The notes: a model not told the origin generated them from the sequence alone. A DNA stretch of 64,000 bases from an uncultured Oscillibacter sp. (GCA_910579435.1 CAJTVF010000001.1:1-64000), one strand, 5' to 3'. Numbered from the stretch's first letter, positions 9,176 through 17,866 are shown. Translations and numbers: made by a program.

Positions 9176-9904
9176 ATGAGCACTCCCGGCGTACAGCTCA
9201 ACAGCACAAGCGCGGAACCGCTTTACCGCCAGCTGGAGGCTGTGTTGAAAAACGAGATCAATAGTGGCAGCCGCCCGCCCGGGAGCAGGCTGCCGACCGA
9301 AAATGAGCTTGTGCAGCTCTATCATGTGAGCCGGGTCACCGTCCGGAAGGCGCTGGACGAGCTGTCCCAGCAGGGATATCTGGAGCGCCGGTCCGGCAAG
9401 GGGACGTTTGTCGCGGAAAAACGCTTGCAGCGGGGCCTCTCCGGCGTCATCCGGTTTTCCGAGGTGTGCAGGCGGATGGGGTGCGAGCCGGGCGGGAGGA
9501 CGGTCCGTCTAAGCCTGGAGATCGCCTCCAAAAAGGACGCCGAACAGCTCCAGCTGCCGGAGAACTCCCAAATTGTAATCCTGGAGCGGGTCCGCAGCGC
9601 GGATGGCGAGCCCGTCGTGATCGAAACGAGCAAATTCCCGGAGGATTTCTCCTTTTTGCTGGGCGAGGATTTGAATGACATCTCCCTCTATGAGCTGCTC
9701 CAGCGAAAGAGATGCATTGTGTTCACCAAATCGACCAAGATTCTGGATCTTGTCTACGCCACTCCTCAGGAGGCGTTTTTTCTCAACGTCGCGAAGGGAC
9801 ACCCGCTGATTCGGATTGAAAGCGTGGTAGAGGACGCCTCGGGGCATTGCCGCACCCTTTCCAAGCAGCTTTGCAACGGGGACAAGTTCAAACTGATGGT
9901 ATAA
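9176..9904 (+). CDS. GntR/HutC-family transcriptional regulator with UTRA domain
   Basis: This 242-residue regulator has an N-terminal winged helix (PLYRQLEAVLKNEI ... GSRLPTENELVQLYHVSRVTVRKALDEL ... GKGTFV, about residues 14-80). A C-terminal UTRA ligand-binding domain follows, with I-L-E-R-V-R at about 118-123 and a C-terminal RIESVVEDASG strand. HutC-type UTRA domains bind small sugar or amino-acid metabolites and usually act as repressors released by the pathway substrate. I chose ATG 9176 because AGAGGAA lies just upstream and the promoter overlaps the longer frame. Placed between a divergent FrlC-like gene and the dcu operon, it is the obvious local regulator, comparable in position to FraR/FrlR. 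Confidence 0.9.
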   Translation: MSTPGVQLNSTSAEPLYRQLEAVLKNEINSGSRPPGSRLPTENELVQLYHVSRVTVRKALDELSQQGYLERRSGKGTFVAEKRLQRGLSGVIRFSEVCRRMGCEPGGRTVRLSLEIASKKDAEQLQLPENSQIVILERVRSADGEPVVIETSKFPEDFSFLLGEDLNDISLYELLQRKRCIVFTKSTKILDLVYATPQEAFFLNVAKGHPLIRIESVVEDASGHCRTLSKQLCNGDKFKLMV

Positions 9905-9934
9905 CCGCCGTGTGGGTCGCACGGCGGTTTTTTT
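9903..9934 (+). terminator. GntR terminator
   Basis: CCGCCGTG / CACGGCGG stem followed by seven T residues. Confidence 0.9.
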
Positions 9935-10048
9935 CGTTCCGGGCCCGTCCGGAATGTATTATAAAGTATTATTTCTGTGAATACTGACAAATCAGACGGG
10001 GCGCTTTTTTGCGTTCATCCAAAAATTGCGTAAAATTCAGGATTCTTA

Positions 10049-10090
10049 TTGACAAAAATATCTAATATACTTATAATCCTAGATAATACA
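10049..10090 (+). promoter_or_regulatory. Consensus promoter of the catabolic operon plus candidate operator
   Basis: TTGACA (10049-10054), exactly 17 bases, then TATAAT (10072-10077): a perfect sigma-A promoter. GATAATACA at 10082-10090 repeats the motif found in front of the divergent gene. TATCTA...TAGATA arms flank the -10 box. A 175-base leader separates it from the first gene. Such a strong promoter needs repression, consistent with GntR control. Confidence 0.75.
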
Positions 10091-10264
10091 AAGCAAAACA
10101 TTTCAATACCTATAAAGACACCGTAGGCTTTGGCGTGTTTGCTTGTAACAGGGAACGCGCGCGGTCCTCGCGGAAACGGCCCGGGGCGGCGGGCAGGGGA
10201 AGCGTCATGAACTTGTCCTGTCCGCGGCTGCCGGAGGAACTATCAGAGATAAGGAGAGAAAATC

Positions 10265-11587
10265 ATGTTTTGGATCGAACTGGTCATCCTGCTTCTTCTC
10301 ATTTTCTGGGGCGTAAGAAAGGGAGGCATCTTCCTCACTCTGGCCGGCGCGGTCGGCGCGTTCGTATTCACGTTCATCTTCAAGGCCCCCATGTCGGATC
10401 CTCCCCTCACGGTCCTGCGGATCATCCTGGCCGTGGTCATCGCGGGCGGCGCGATGCAGGCCGCGGGCGGCATCGAGTACCTGGTGGCCATCGCGGAGAA
10501 GATTCTGCGCAAGCATCCCAAGTCCATCACCATCCTGGCCCCCATGATCAGCTGGCTCTTCGTGTTCTGCTGCGGCACCGGACACATTCTGTGGAGCCTG
10601 CTGCCCATCATCAATGAGATCGCCATCGAAAACGGCGTCCGTCCCGAGCGGCCCATCGCGGCCTCCGTGGTCTCCAGCCAGAACGCCGTCTGCGGCACGC
10701 CTCTGGCCGCCGCCACCGCCGCCCTGGTGGGCTTCCTGGAGGAATCGGGCAGTGTGGACATGATCACCATCCTCATGGTGGTAATCCCCGCCACCCTCCT
10801 GGGCTCCCTGGCCTCCGGCCTCGTCATGCTGAAAAAGGGCAGGGAGCTGGCGGACGACCCGGAGTTCCAGCGCCGCATCGCCTCTGGCGAGCTGGTGCTG
10901 CGCGAGCACAAGGAAGAAAAGGAAGTCGATATGTCCGGCTTCAGCCGCCAGTCCAAGCTCTCCGTCGTCGCCTTCCTGGCGGCCATGGTCATCATCGTCC
11001 TCCTGGGCGTCGTCAAGTCCCTGCGCCCCGTCCTGAGCGACGGCAGCACCCTGGGCATGACGGACATCATCCAGATCTTCATGTTCTGCGCCGCCGCCGT
11101 GATCTGCCTGGTGATGGACAAGAAGCCCGACGTGGTCCTGGAGACCCCCGTATTCAAGTCCGGCGTATTCGCCGCCGTGATCTGCCTGGGCCTGTGCTGG
11201 ATGGTGAACATCTTCATCGGCGCCCAGTCCACCTTCCTGACCGAGACGGTCTCCCAGTTCACCAACCAGTATCCCTGGATCTTCATCGTGGCCTGTTATC
11301 TGGTGGGCAACATCACCACCTCTCAGGGCTCCACCACCGCGATCGTGATTCCGCTGGGCCTGGCCCTGGGCATCAGCACCCCCGTGCTCCTGGCGGGCTG
11401 GGTCACCATCGGGTCCCACTTCCTGATTCCCGCCGCTTCCGAGAGCCTGGCCGCTATCGCCTTTGATACCGCCGGAACGACGAAGATAGGCAAATTCGTG
11501 TTCAACACCAGCTATCTGCTGCCTTCCCTGGTGATGGCCGCCGTGGACGCCGGAGCGGCGTTCCTGCTGGCCAGCGTGATCCTGTAA
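10265..11587 (+). CDS. Dcu-family (anaerobic C4-dicarboxylate-type) transporter
   Basis: This 440-residue, strongly hydrophobic permease has about 10-12 membrane segments. It matches the DcuA/DcuB family clearly: AMQAAGGIEYLVAIAEKILR and KHPKSITILAPMISW (about 60-100), CGTGHILWSLLPIINE and GVRPERPIAASVVSSQ. Family members exchange aspartate, fumarate or succinate. In the Salmonella fra locus a transporter of this type takes up fructose-asparagine. As first gene of an operon with Amadori-type enzymes, I infer uptake of an acidic sugar-amino acid adduct or export of the released amino acid or succinate. The start ATG follows AAGGAG at a normal distance. Confidence 0.85.
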   Translation: MFWIELVILLLLIFWGVRKGGIFLTLAGAVGAFVFTFIFKAPMSDPPLTVLRIILAVVIAGGAMQAAGGIEYLVAIAEKILRKHPKSITILAPMISWLFVFCCGTGHILWSLLPIINEIAIENGVRPERPIAASVVSSQNAVCGTPLAAATAALVGFLEESGSVDMITILMVVIPATLLGSLASGLVMLKKGRELADDPEFQRRIASGELVLREHKEEKEVDMSGFSRQSKLSVVAFLAAMVIIVLLGVVKSLRPVLSDGSTLGMTDIIQIFMFCAAAVICLVMDKKPDVVLETPVFKSGVFAAVICLGLCWMVNIFIGAQSTFLTETVSQFTNQYPWIFIVACYLVGNITTSQGSTTAIVIPLGLALGISTPVLLAGWVTIGSHFLIPAASESLAAIAFDTAGTTKIGKFVFNTSYLLPSLVMAAVDAGAAFLLASVIL

Positions 11588-11599
11588 GCATCCGGACGC

Positions 11600-11648
11600 G
11601 CGGGAGCCGGGCAAATTCACTCTCCAACCGCCGCCCGGCTCCCGCGCA
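11600..11648 (+). other. Intercistronic GC-rich hairpin
   Basis: GCGCGGGAGCCGGGC and GCCCGGCTCCCGCGC are exact reverse complements separated by about 21 bases. No T-run follows. It lies between the transporter and the first epimerase and could stabilise the upstream mRNA or lower downstream expression. Confidence 0.65.
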
Positions 11649-11671
11649 TTGATTTTCAGGAGGAAGCGACC

Positions 11672-12481
11672 ATGAAATTTACCCTGATGAGCTACCACTA
11701 CCTCCGGTATCCCATCCGGAAGTACCTGGACAAAATGGAGCGGGCCGGGCTGGACGGGATCGACATCTACTGCACGGGCCCCCAGCTCAACCCCTTCGAC
11801 TACTCCCTGGGCGCGCTGATCCAGCTGAACCGGGATATCCGGGACCGGCATCTGACCCCCTACGTCCTGACCGCCGAGAACTGCGTCTACCCGGTCAATC
11901 TGGCCACGCCGGACCTGCTGACCTGGGAATCCACCCAGCGGTATTATCAGAGGCTGATCGACACCGCCCAGTTCCTGGAGTGCCCCCACATCCAGATCTG
12001 CCCGGGAACGGGCTACTACGACGCCGACAAGCGGGACGCCTGGCGGCGGCAGGTGGAGGCGGTCCGCCTGCTGGCCGAGTACGCGAAGAAAAAGGGCGTC
12101 ACCATCTTCATGGAGACCTGCAAGGTGACGACCACAAACCTGGTGGTCACCAGCAAGGAGCTCCGGCGGTTTATCGACGACGTGGGCGCGGACAATCTGC
12201 TGGGCCTCTCCGACACCGACCAGATGTCCCAGGCAGGGGAGCACATCAACGATTACTTTGACAATCTGGGCGACCGCTATGGCTTTGTCCATTTCAGCGA
12301 CCTGAACCATACAATCCCCGGAACCGGAGGGCTGCCCATGAAGGAGTACTACGATACGCTCCTCAGCCGGGGCTACCAGGGCTGGTGCTCCTGCGAGATG
12401 TGCAGCCGGGACTACTACCTGGACCCGGACCGGGCCACCGACGCGTATGTCGATTACATCCGGAACGTTTTAAAAGCCTGA
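11672..12481 (+). CDS. FrlC-like sugar isomerase/epimerase, copy A
   Basis: This 269-residue TIM-barrel protein belongs to the xylose-isomerase-like superfamily. It opens M-K-F-T-L-M-S-Y-H-Y-L-R-Y-P. Landmarks are GLDGIDIYCTGPQ (near 28-40), VLTAENCVYPVN, FMETCKVTTTN with the metal-ligand Glu, GLSDTDQM, FVHFSDLN and CSCEMCSRDYY. It is much closer to its neighbour at 12549 than to the divergent paralogue at 8144, indicating local duplication. Relatives such as FrlC epimerise ketose-amine adducts (psicose- to fructose-type). The ribosome site is AGGAGG, and an intercistronic hairpin precedes it. Confidence 0.8.
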   Translation: MKFTLMSYHYLRYPIRKYLDKMERAGLDGIDIYCTGPQLNPFDYSLGALIQLNRDIRDRHLTPYVLTAENCVYPVNLATPDLLTWESTQRYYQRLIDTAQFLECPHIQICPGTGYYDADKRDAWRRQVEAVRLLAEYAKKKGVTIFMETCKVTTTNLVVTSKELRRFIDDVGADNLLGLSDTDQMSQAGEHINDYFDNLGDRYGFVHFSDLNHTIPGTGGLPMKEYYDTLLSRGYQGWCSCEMCSRDYYLDPDRATDAYVDYIRNVLKA

Positions 12482-12548
12482 CCCTGTTGGAAGGAGCGGG
12501 TCCCGGACAGACCGGCTCTCCGTGTGAACGAGAAAGGAATGGTTTCTT

Positions 12549-13364
12549 ATGAAGCTCGCCCCCATGAGCTATCACTACGTGCGTTATCCCATTGAGAAGT
12601 TCCTGGACAAGGTGGAGCGCTCTCCCTTTGACAGCATCGACCTTTATTGCAGCGCCCCGCAGTTGAACCTGTTTGATTACCCCGTCAGCCGCCTGCTGGA
12701 GCTAGACAGGAGCATCCGCCGCCATCATCTTTCGGTCATGGCCATGACGCCGGAGAACTGCGTCTACCCGGTGAACTTCTGCACCCAGGACATGCTGACC
12801 CGGGAATCCAGCATCCGCTACTACCAGCGGGCGATAGATACCGCCCAGTTCCTGGAGTGCCCCGCCATTCAGATCAGCACCGGCTTCGGGTACTTCGATA
12901 TGCCCCGGGAGGACGCCTGGAATTTCTGCCGCGACAGCGTGGGGACCCTGGCGGCCTACGCGGAGCGCAAGGGGATTACGCTTTTGCTGGAAGAGCTGAA
13001 GGTGACCACCACCAACGTCCTTATCACCAGCAGGGACCTGGCAAAAATGATCGCCGAAATCGGCTCCCCCGCCGTGGTCGGCATGGTGGATATGGACCAG
13101 ATGACCTATGCGGAGGAGACCATTGACGACTACTTCGCCAACCTGGGTGAAAAATTGCAGCATATCCATTTCAACGACCGGGGCCACACCGTGCCGGGAG
13201 ACGCGGACTTCCCCATGAAGCAGTACTACGACCAGATCCGGGCCCACGGCTATGAGGGGACCTGCTCCTTTGAGATCTGCGACCGCCGCTATTACTGCGA
13301 CCCCGACAAGGCCATCGACGGCATTGTGGCCTGGATGAAGGCAAATACTACCGAGCTGGACTGA
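12549..13364 (+). CDS. FrlC-like sugar isomerase/epimerase, copy B
   Basis: This 271-residue tandem paralogue of the preceding gene opens with MKLAPMSYHYVRYP. It carries DSIDLYCSAPQLN, MTPENCVYPVN, LLEELKVTTTN (metal-ligand Glu), MVDMDQM, HIHFNDRGHTVPG and CSFEICDRRYY. Retention of two diverged copies in one operon suggests successive or alternative epimers rather than redundancy. The H-x-H-x-N-D and Glu positions of the metal site are kept in both copies. Confidence 0.8.
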   Translation: MKLAPMSYHYVRYPIEKFLDKVERSPFDSIDLYCSAPQLNLFDYPVSRLLELDRSIRRHHLSVMAMTPENCVYPVNFCTQDMLTRESSIRYYQRAIDTAQFLECPAIQISTGFGYFDMPREDAWNFCRDSVGTLAAYAERKGITLLLEELKVTTTNVLITSRDLAKMIAEIGSPAVVGMVDMDQMTYAEETIDDYFANLGEKLQHIHFNDRGHTVPGDADFPMKQYYDQIRAHGYEGTCSFEICDRRYYCDPDKAIDGIVAWMKANTTELD

Positions 13365-13384
13365 GCGTCAGGGAGGAAACCATC

Positions 13385-14194
13385 ATGTGGATTCATGAAA
13401 TGTTTGGCGTAGAAAAACCCATCGTGGCGCTGCTGCATCTGGACGCGCTGCCGGGGGACCCCGGTTTCTGCGGAAGCCTGTCCCAGGTCCTGGACCACGC
13501 CGGGGCCGACCTGGAGGCCCTGCAAAAGGGCGGAGTGGACGGGATCCTTTTTGCGAACGAGTTCAGCCTGCCTTACCAGCCTGTGGCGGATATCGCCGTG
13601 GTGTCGGCCATGGCGTACATCATCGGCGCACTGAAAGCGGATATCCGGGTGCCCTTCGGCGTGAATGTGGTGAAAAACCCCATTGCCACCATCGAACTGG
13701 GGGCGGGGACCGGGGCGAGGTTCGGGCGCAGTTGCTTCTCTGGAGCCTACATGGGAGAGTACGGCCTATATACGTCCAACAACGGTGAGGCCGTCCGCCG
13801 CCGCAAGGCCCTGGGGATTGAGGACTTCAAAATGCTGTACAAGGTGAATCCGGAGGCGGACACCTATCTGGTGCAGCGGGATGTGAAGGTAGTGGCCAAA
13901 TCCATCATGTTTGGGGATTTTGCTGACGGCCTGTGCGTCTCCGGCGCGGCGGCGGGCTGCGAGCCGGACGACGGAATCCTCAGCGAGGTGTATTCCGTGG
14001 CGAAGCCCCGGGGCGTTCCGGTTTTCTGCAATACCGGCTGCCGCCACGACAATGTGCGGGATAAACTGGCGCGGTGCGACGCGGTTTGCATGGGAAGCGC
14101 CTTCAAAAAGGACGGCGTGTTCAACGGTCGGGTGGACGAGGAGCGGGTCCGCAGCTTTATGGACCTGGTCGCGGATATCCGGGCGGGAAAGTAA
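13385..14194 (+). CDS. BtpA/SgcQ-family protein
   Basis: This 269-residue (beta/alpha)8-type protein belongs to the BtpA family: M-F-G-V-E-K-P-I-V-A-L-L-H-L-D-A-L-P-G-D-P at the start, GADLEALQKGGVDGILFANE, VPFGVNVVKNP, VNPEADTYLVQRDV and PVFCNTGCRHDNV. The family is named after the cyanobacterial photosystem I assembly factor BtpA. In heterotrophs the members (for example SgcQ) sit in sugar operons, and the enzymatic activity is unknown to me. Its place 20 bases after the epimerases and 10 bases before the FGGY kinase implies a catabolic, aldolase-like or lyase-like role; that is inference. Confidence 0.85.
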   Translation: MWIHEMFGVEKPIVALLHLDALPGDPGFCGSLSQVLDHAGADLEALQKGGVDGILFANEFSLPYQPVADIAVVSAMAYIIGALKADIRVPFGVNVVKNPIATIELGAGTGARFGRSCFSGAYMGEYGLYTSNNGEAVRRRKALGIEDFKMLYKVNPEADTYLVQRDVKVVAKSIMFGDFADGLCVSGAAAGCEPDDGILSEVYSVAKPRGVPVFCNTGCRHDNVRDKLARCDAVCMGSAFKKDGVFNGRVDEERVRSFMDLVADIRAGK

Positions 14195-14204
14195 AGGCCG
14201 GAAT

Positions 14205-15746
14205 ATGGGACGATACTTCGCGGGCATCGACATCGGAACCTATTCCTCCCGGGGCATGCTGCTGTCCGAGGACTTTCAGGTCGCGGCCGACGCCTCCACC
14301 CCCCATTCCATGGATAACCCCAAGCCCGGCTGGTTTGAGCACGACGCGGAGCGGGTCTGGTGGAGGGACCTCTGCGTCCTCTCCCACGCCCTGCTGGAAA
14401 AGAGCGGCGTGGACCCCGCCGAGATCGCCTGCGTCGGCGTCAGCGCCCTGGGCACGGACTGCCTCCCGGTGGACGCGGACTGCAAGCCCCTGCGCCCCGC
14501 GATCCTCTACGGCATTGATTCCAGGGCCAGCGAGGAGATTGCCTGGCTGACGGAGCACTACGGCGGGGAGACGGTGCAGGCGCTGTTCGGACACCCAATC
14601 TGCTCCGGGGATACGGCGACCAAGATCCTCTGGATCAAAAACCACGAGCCGGAGGTATACGCGAAAACCCACAAATTCCTCACCGGAAGCTCCTACCTGA
14701 CGGCGAAGCTGACGGGGAAGTATGTGATTGACCAGTTCCTGGCGAAGGGCTCCTTCCGTCCCCTCTACCGCGCCGACGGCGGCGTGGCGGCGGAGCACTG
14801 CGGACTGTTCTGCCGTCCGGACCAGCTGGCCGAAGCCGCGTACTCCACGGAAGCGGTTGGAGGCGTGACGGCTGAGGCCGCCGCCCAGACGGGCTTCGCG
14901 GAGGGAACCCCGGTGATCACCGGAACCGGGGATTCCACCTCCGAGGCCATCAGCGTCGGGCTGGTGGAGCCGGGGACCGCGTTTTTCCAGTACGGCTCGT
15001 CCATGTTTTTCTACTACTGCGTGGACCGCTTCTTCGGGAACTTTATCTCCTCCCAGGGAAACGGCTCCATCAAGGGCGGGAAGGTGTTCACGGTTCCCGG
15101 GACCTTCTGCCTGGGAGACGGCACCAACGCCGCCGGGACCCTGACCCGCTGGATTCGGGACACCCTTTACCGGACCGAGCGGGACCGGGAAGCTGATGGC
15201 GGGGAAAACGCCTACGCGGTTATGGCCCGGGAGGCGGCTCAGGTTCCTCCCGGCTGTGAGGGGCTGATGCTGCTGCCCTATATCTACGGGGAGCGCAGCC
15301 CGATTCAGGACCCGGAGGCGTGCGGCCTTCTGTTCGGCCTCCGGGGAATCCACACCCGGGCGCACATCAACCGCGCCGCGCTGGAGGCGGTGGGCTACTC
15401 CACCTTGCAGCATTTGAAGCTGTTCGAGGAGATGGGCGTCAAAGCGAGCTCCATCATCACCGCCGGAGGCGGAACCCAAAATCTGACCTGGATGCAGATC
15501 GTCTGCGACATGGCGGGCATTCCCATCACGATTCCGGAGCACTACCAGTGCTCCGCCTACGGGGACGCCATGATGGCGGCGGTGGGCTGCGGGCGGCTGG
15601 AGAGCTTCTCCGCCCTCCGGGCCGCGCTGCCCCCGGGGAAGGCGCTGGTTCCCAATCCGGAGAACCACGCCCTGTATGAGCGGAATTATCCGCTCTTCCG
15701 GGACCTCTACCTGACGAACCGCCCCCTGATGCACCGGGGCACATAG
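14205..15746 (+). CDS. FGGY-family carbohydrate kinase
   Basis: This 513-residue sugar kinase of the xylulokinase/gluconokinase group has an N-terminal phosphate-binding loop GIDIGTYSSRG (about 7-17) and VGVSALGTDCLPVD. The ITGTGDSTSEAISVGLV segment lies in the hinge region. The C-terminal FGGY signature region has RAALEAVGYSTLQHL and ITAGGGTQNLTWMQIVCDMAG, ending in a normal ATPase domain. I placed the start at ATG 14205, which gives the canonical MGRYFAGIDIG; the frame upstream overlaps btpA. It phosphorylates an unknown sugar or sugar acid in the cytosol. With two PfkB kinases downstream the operon holds three sugar kinases. Confidence 0.9.
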   Translation: MGRYFAGIDIGTYSSRGMLLSEDFQVAADASTPHSMDNPKPGWFEHDAERVWWRDLCVLSHALLEKSGVDPAEIACVGVSALGTDCLPVDADCKPLRPAILYGIDSRASEEIAWLTEHYGGETVQALFGHPICSGDTATKILWIKNHEPEVYAKTHKFLTGSSYLTAKLTGKYVIDQFLAKGSFRPLYRADGGVAAEHCGLFCRPDQLAEAAYSTEAVGGVTAEAAAQTGFAEGTPVITGTGDSTSEAISVGLVEPGTAFFQYGSSMFFYYCVDRFFGNFISSQGNGSIKGGKVFTVPGTFCLGDGTNAAGTLTRWIRDTLYRTERDREADGGENAYAVMAREAAQVPPGCEGLMLLPYIYGERSPIQDPEACGLLFGLRGIHTRAHINRAALEAVGYSTLQHLKLFEEMGVKASSIITAGGGTQNLTWMQIVCDMAGIPITIPEHYQCSAYGDAMMAAVGCGRLESFSALRAALPPGKALVPNPENHALYERNYPLFRDLYLTNRPLMHRGT

Positions 15747-15767
15747 TGAAAAAGGAGCCTGGCAGCT

Positions 15768-16619
15768 ATGGTAATTGACACGCATATCCGGCCCGCCCTG
15801 TACGCGCCCATCTGTTCCGACCGGGAGCGGTTTGAGCGCCGGTGCGGTGAAATGAACTATCACCTGATGAGCCCCGCGCCCCTGGACCTGCTGAAAAAGC
15901 AGTATGCCCTGGGGGATATCCGGCACGTCTTTCTCCTGCCGGAGGACTGCTCGGCGGACACGGGAACCCCGGTGATTTCCAATGAGGAAACCGCCGCCCT
16001 CACCGCCGCGGACGGGGAGCTGTTCTGGGGCTTTGCCAGCGTGGACCCCCGGAAGGACGGCGCGGCGGAGGAGCTGGCTCGGGCCTTCCGGGAGCTGGGC
16101 CTGCTGGGCCTGTATCTCAACCCCGCGAAGCTCCGCGTCTATCCCGGCGACCCCAGAATGACGCCGCTGTACGAGCTTTGCAGAAAAGAGGGAAAGCCCA
16201 TCATCTTCCACGCGGGGCTGTGCATGGAGAGCCACGCCATCGCCCGCTATGCCCACCCCATGGAGTACGAGGAAATCGCGGACCGCTATCCGGACGTGAA
16301 CATCTGCCTGACCCATGTGGGCTGGCCCTGGGTCCAGGAGACGGCGGCGCTGCTCATCAAATATCCCAACCTCTACACCAACACCGCCCTGATGAGCTTT
16401 GACGGCCCTTACCAGCTCTACCGGAAGGTATTCCGGGAGGACATGGGGCAGTATTGGGTGGAGCACAACATCGCCGGACAGGTCATGTTCGGCTCCGGCA
16501 GCCCCCGGATCCGTCCGGTGCGGAGCCTGCGGGGGCTGGAGAGCCTGGGCTTTGAGCGGGAAACCATGGAAAACATCTGCTGGAAAAACGCACTGCGGTT
16601 CCTGGGAAGGGAGGGGTGA
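15768..16619 (+). CDS. Amidohydrolase-2 family metal-dependent hydrolase
   Basis: This 283-residue TIM-barrel hydrolase of the amidohydrolase_2 type (PF04909 relatives such as aminocarboxymuconate decarboxylase and lactonases) reads VIDTHIRPAL at the start, WGFASVDPRKDGAAEEL, PIIFHAGLCMESH, VNICLTHVGWPWVQE and VMFGSGSPRIRP. The usual first metal motif D-x-H-x-H reads D-T-H-I-R, and the C-terminal GSDxP aspartate is replaced (G-S-G-S-P). The metal site is therefore atypical. It may open a lactone, hydrolyse an amide or decarboxylate the substrate. It is coupled to the next gene by a GTGA overlap. Confidence 0.75.
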   Translation: MVIDTHIRPALYAPICSDRERFERRCGEMNYHLMSPAPLDLLKKQYALGDIRHVFLLPEDCSADTGTPVISNEETAALTAADGELFWGFASVDPRKDGAAEELARAFRELGLLGLYLNPAKLRVYPGDPRMTPLYELCRKEGKPIIFHAGLCMESHAIARYAHPMEYEEIADRYPDVNICLTHVGWPWVQETAALLIKYPNLYTNTALMSFDGPYQLYRKVFREDMGQYWVEHNIAGQVMFGSGSPRIRPVRSLRGLESLGFERETMENICWKNALRFLGREG

Positions 16620-17053
16620 GCGTGGAGCTTCGATTGAAAGAGGTCTCCCTGTGCGCGGAGAAGGAATTTGAGATGATCCGGATCACGGATGAGGTGCGCG
16701 CCTTCGTGGCGGAAAGCGGCGTGCGGAACGGAATCGTCTATGTCATCACCGAGCACACCACCACGGGCATCACGGTCAACGAGGCCCTGCCCTGCGTGGA
16801 GCGGGACATCATGGGCGCCCTGGACCGCCTGGCCCCGGAGGATTATCCGTACTGCCACAACCACTATCTCCCCAGCTACGGCACCATCGGCGGAAACGCG
16901 CCGGGGCATTTGAAATCCCTCCTCACCGGAAACCACTGCGTATTTCCGGTGGTGGACGGCAAGGTAAAGCTGGGCAGCGCCGCGGACATCTATTTCTGTG
17001 AGTACGACGGCGTCAAAAACCGGAAATACATGATCTATGTCATGGGGGAGTAA
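16616..17053 (+). CDS. yjbQ: YjbQ family protein (UPF0047)
   Basis: This 145-residue protein matches the YjbQ/UPF0047 family: VYVITEHTTTGITVNE, the conserved CHNHYLPSYGT region, NAPGHLKSLLTGN and LGSAADIYFCEYDG. Members have weak thiamine-phosphate synthase activity, but their real role is unsettled. The start is GTG overlapping the previous stop (a second in-frame GTG lies two codons on), so translation is coupled to the amidohydrolase. Its presence inside a sugar operon suggests a metabolite-handling task in the same pathway. Confidence 0.85.
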   Translation: MSVELRLKEVSLCAEKEFEMIRITDEVRAFVAESGVRNGIVYVITEHTTTGITVNEALPCVERDIMGALDRLAPEDYPYCHNHYLPSYGTIGGNAPGHLKSLLTGNHCVFPVVDGKVKLGSAADIYFCEYDGVKNRKYMIYVMGE

Positions 17054-17055
17054 GG

Positions 17056-17844
17056 ATGAAGAAAACCATTGCGCTGGCGGACAACTGCATCGACGTCTAT
17101 TACAAGCTGGACCGCTATTATCTCACCGGAAATAGTATCGACTTTGCCCTGAACTACAAGGACCTGGGGGGCGATGTGACGGAAATGACCATCCTGGGGA
17201 ACGACGTGTTCGCCCTGGCCCTGGAGGAGCGGCTGAAGGAGCGGGGCATTCCCCTGCGGGTGCTGAAGCGCGCGGACCGTCCCACCGGAATGGCCACCAT
17301 GGACATTGTGGACGGGGACAAGAAGCACCTGCGCTTCGAGGGCAACGCCATGGAGGAAATCGCCCTGAGCCCGGAGGACCTGGAGTTTATCAAGGGCTTT
17401 GACATTGTTTACTCCGAGCGCTGGGCAAAGATGGGGCGCTACATCGCCCGGTTGAAACAGCCCGGCCAAATCTGGGTCTACGATTTTTCTAAGCGCCTGG
17501 AGCAGGAGAGCAACGATGAGCTCCTTCCCTATCTGGACTACGCGTTCTTTTCCTACGAGGCGGACAACGGCTATATCCGGGATTTCATGAAAAAGACCCG
17601 GGAAAAGGGTGCAGGATGCGTGGTGGCCATGCTGGGCGAGGCGGGAAGCCTGGCCTATGACGGGTCCGAGTTCTTCAAGATGAACGCGGAGACGGTTCCC
17701 GTGGTGAACACAGTGGGGGCCGGGGATAGCTACATCGCCGCCTTTACCTACGGCCTGAGCCTGGGCGAGGATATCCCCGCCTGCATGCTCCGGGGCAAGG
17801 AGCGGGCCACTAAGATCATTCAGCAGTTCAATCCCTATTTCTAA
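17056..17844 (+). CDS. PfkB-family kinase, FrlD-like, copy 1
   Basis: This 262-residue ribokinase-fold kinase resembles fructoselysine-6-kinase FrlD: DNCIDVYYKL at the start, the YLTGNSIDFALNYKDLGGDV substrate region (near 24-43), and the anion-hole/catalytic motif NTVGAGDSYIAAF near residue 220 with the catalytic Asp. It begins 3 bases after yjbQ and is followed 22 bases later by the FrlB-like deglycase, the same kinase-deglycase pairing as in the frl and fra loci. I infer phosphorylation of the sugar C6 of an Amadori adduct before deglycation. The exact amino-acid moiety is unknown. Confidence 0.85.
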   Translation: MKKTIALADNCIDVYYKLDRYYLTGNSIDFALNYKDLGGDVTEMTILGNDVFALALEERLKERGIPLRVLKRADRPTGMATMDIVDGDKKHLRFEGNAMEEIALSPEDLEFIKGFDIVYSERWAKMGRYIARLKQPGQIWVYDFSKRLEQESNDELLPYLDYAFFSYEADNGYIRDFMKKTREKGAGCVVAMLGEAGSLAYDGSEFFKMNAETVPVVNTVGAGDSYIAAFTYGLSLGEDIPACMLRGKERATKIIQQFNPYF

Positions 17845-17866
17845 AAAATTTCAGGAGGAAACGGTT

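Noticed and set aside
10205..12310. 701-codon minus-strand open frame
   Set aside because: It covers the Dcu and epimerase genes in antisense; composition (G, H, Q rich) and lack of motifs mark it as a shadow.
14157..16466. 769-codon minus-strand open frame
   Set aside because: Antisense to the FGGY kinase and amidohydrolase; no start context or recognisable domain.
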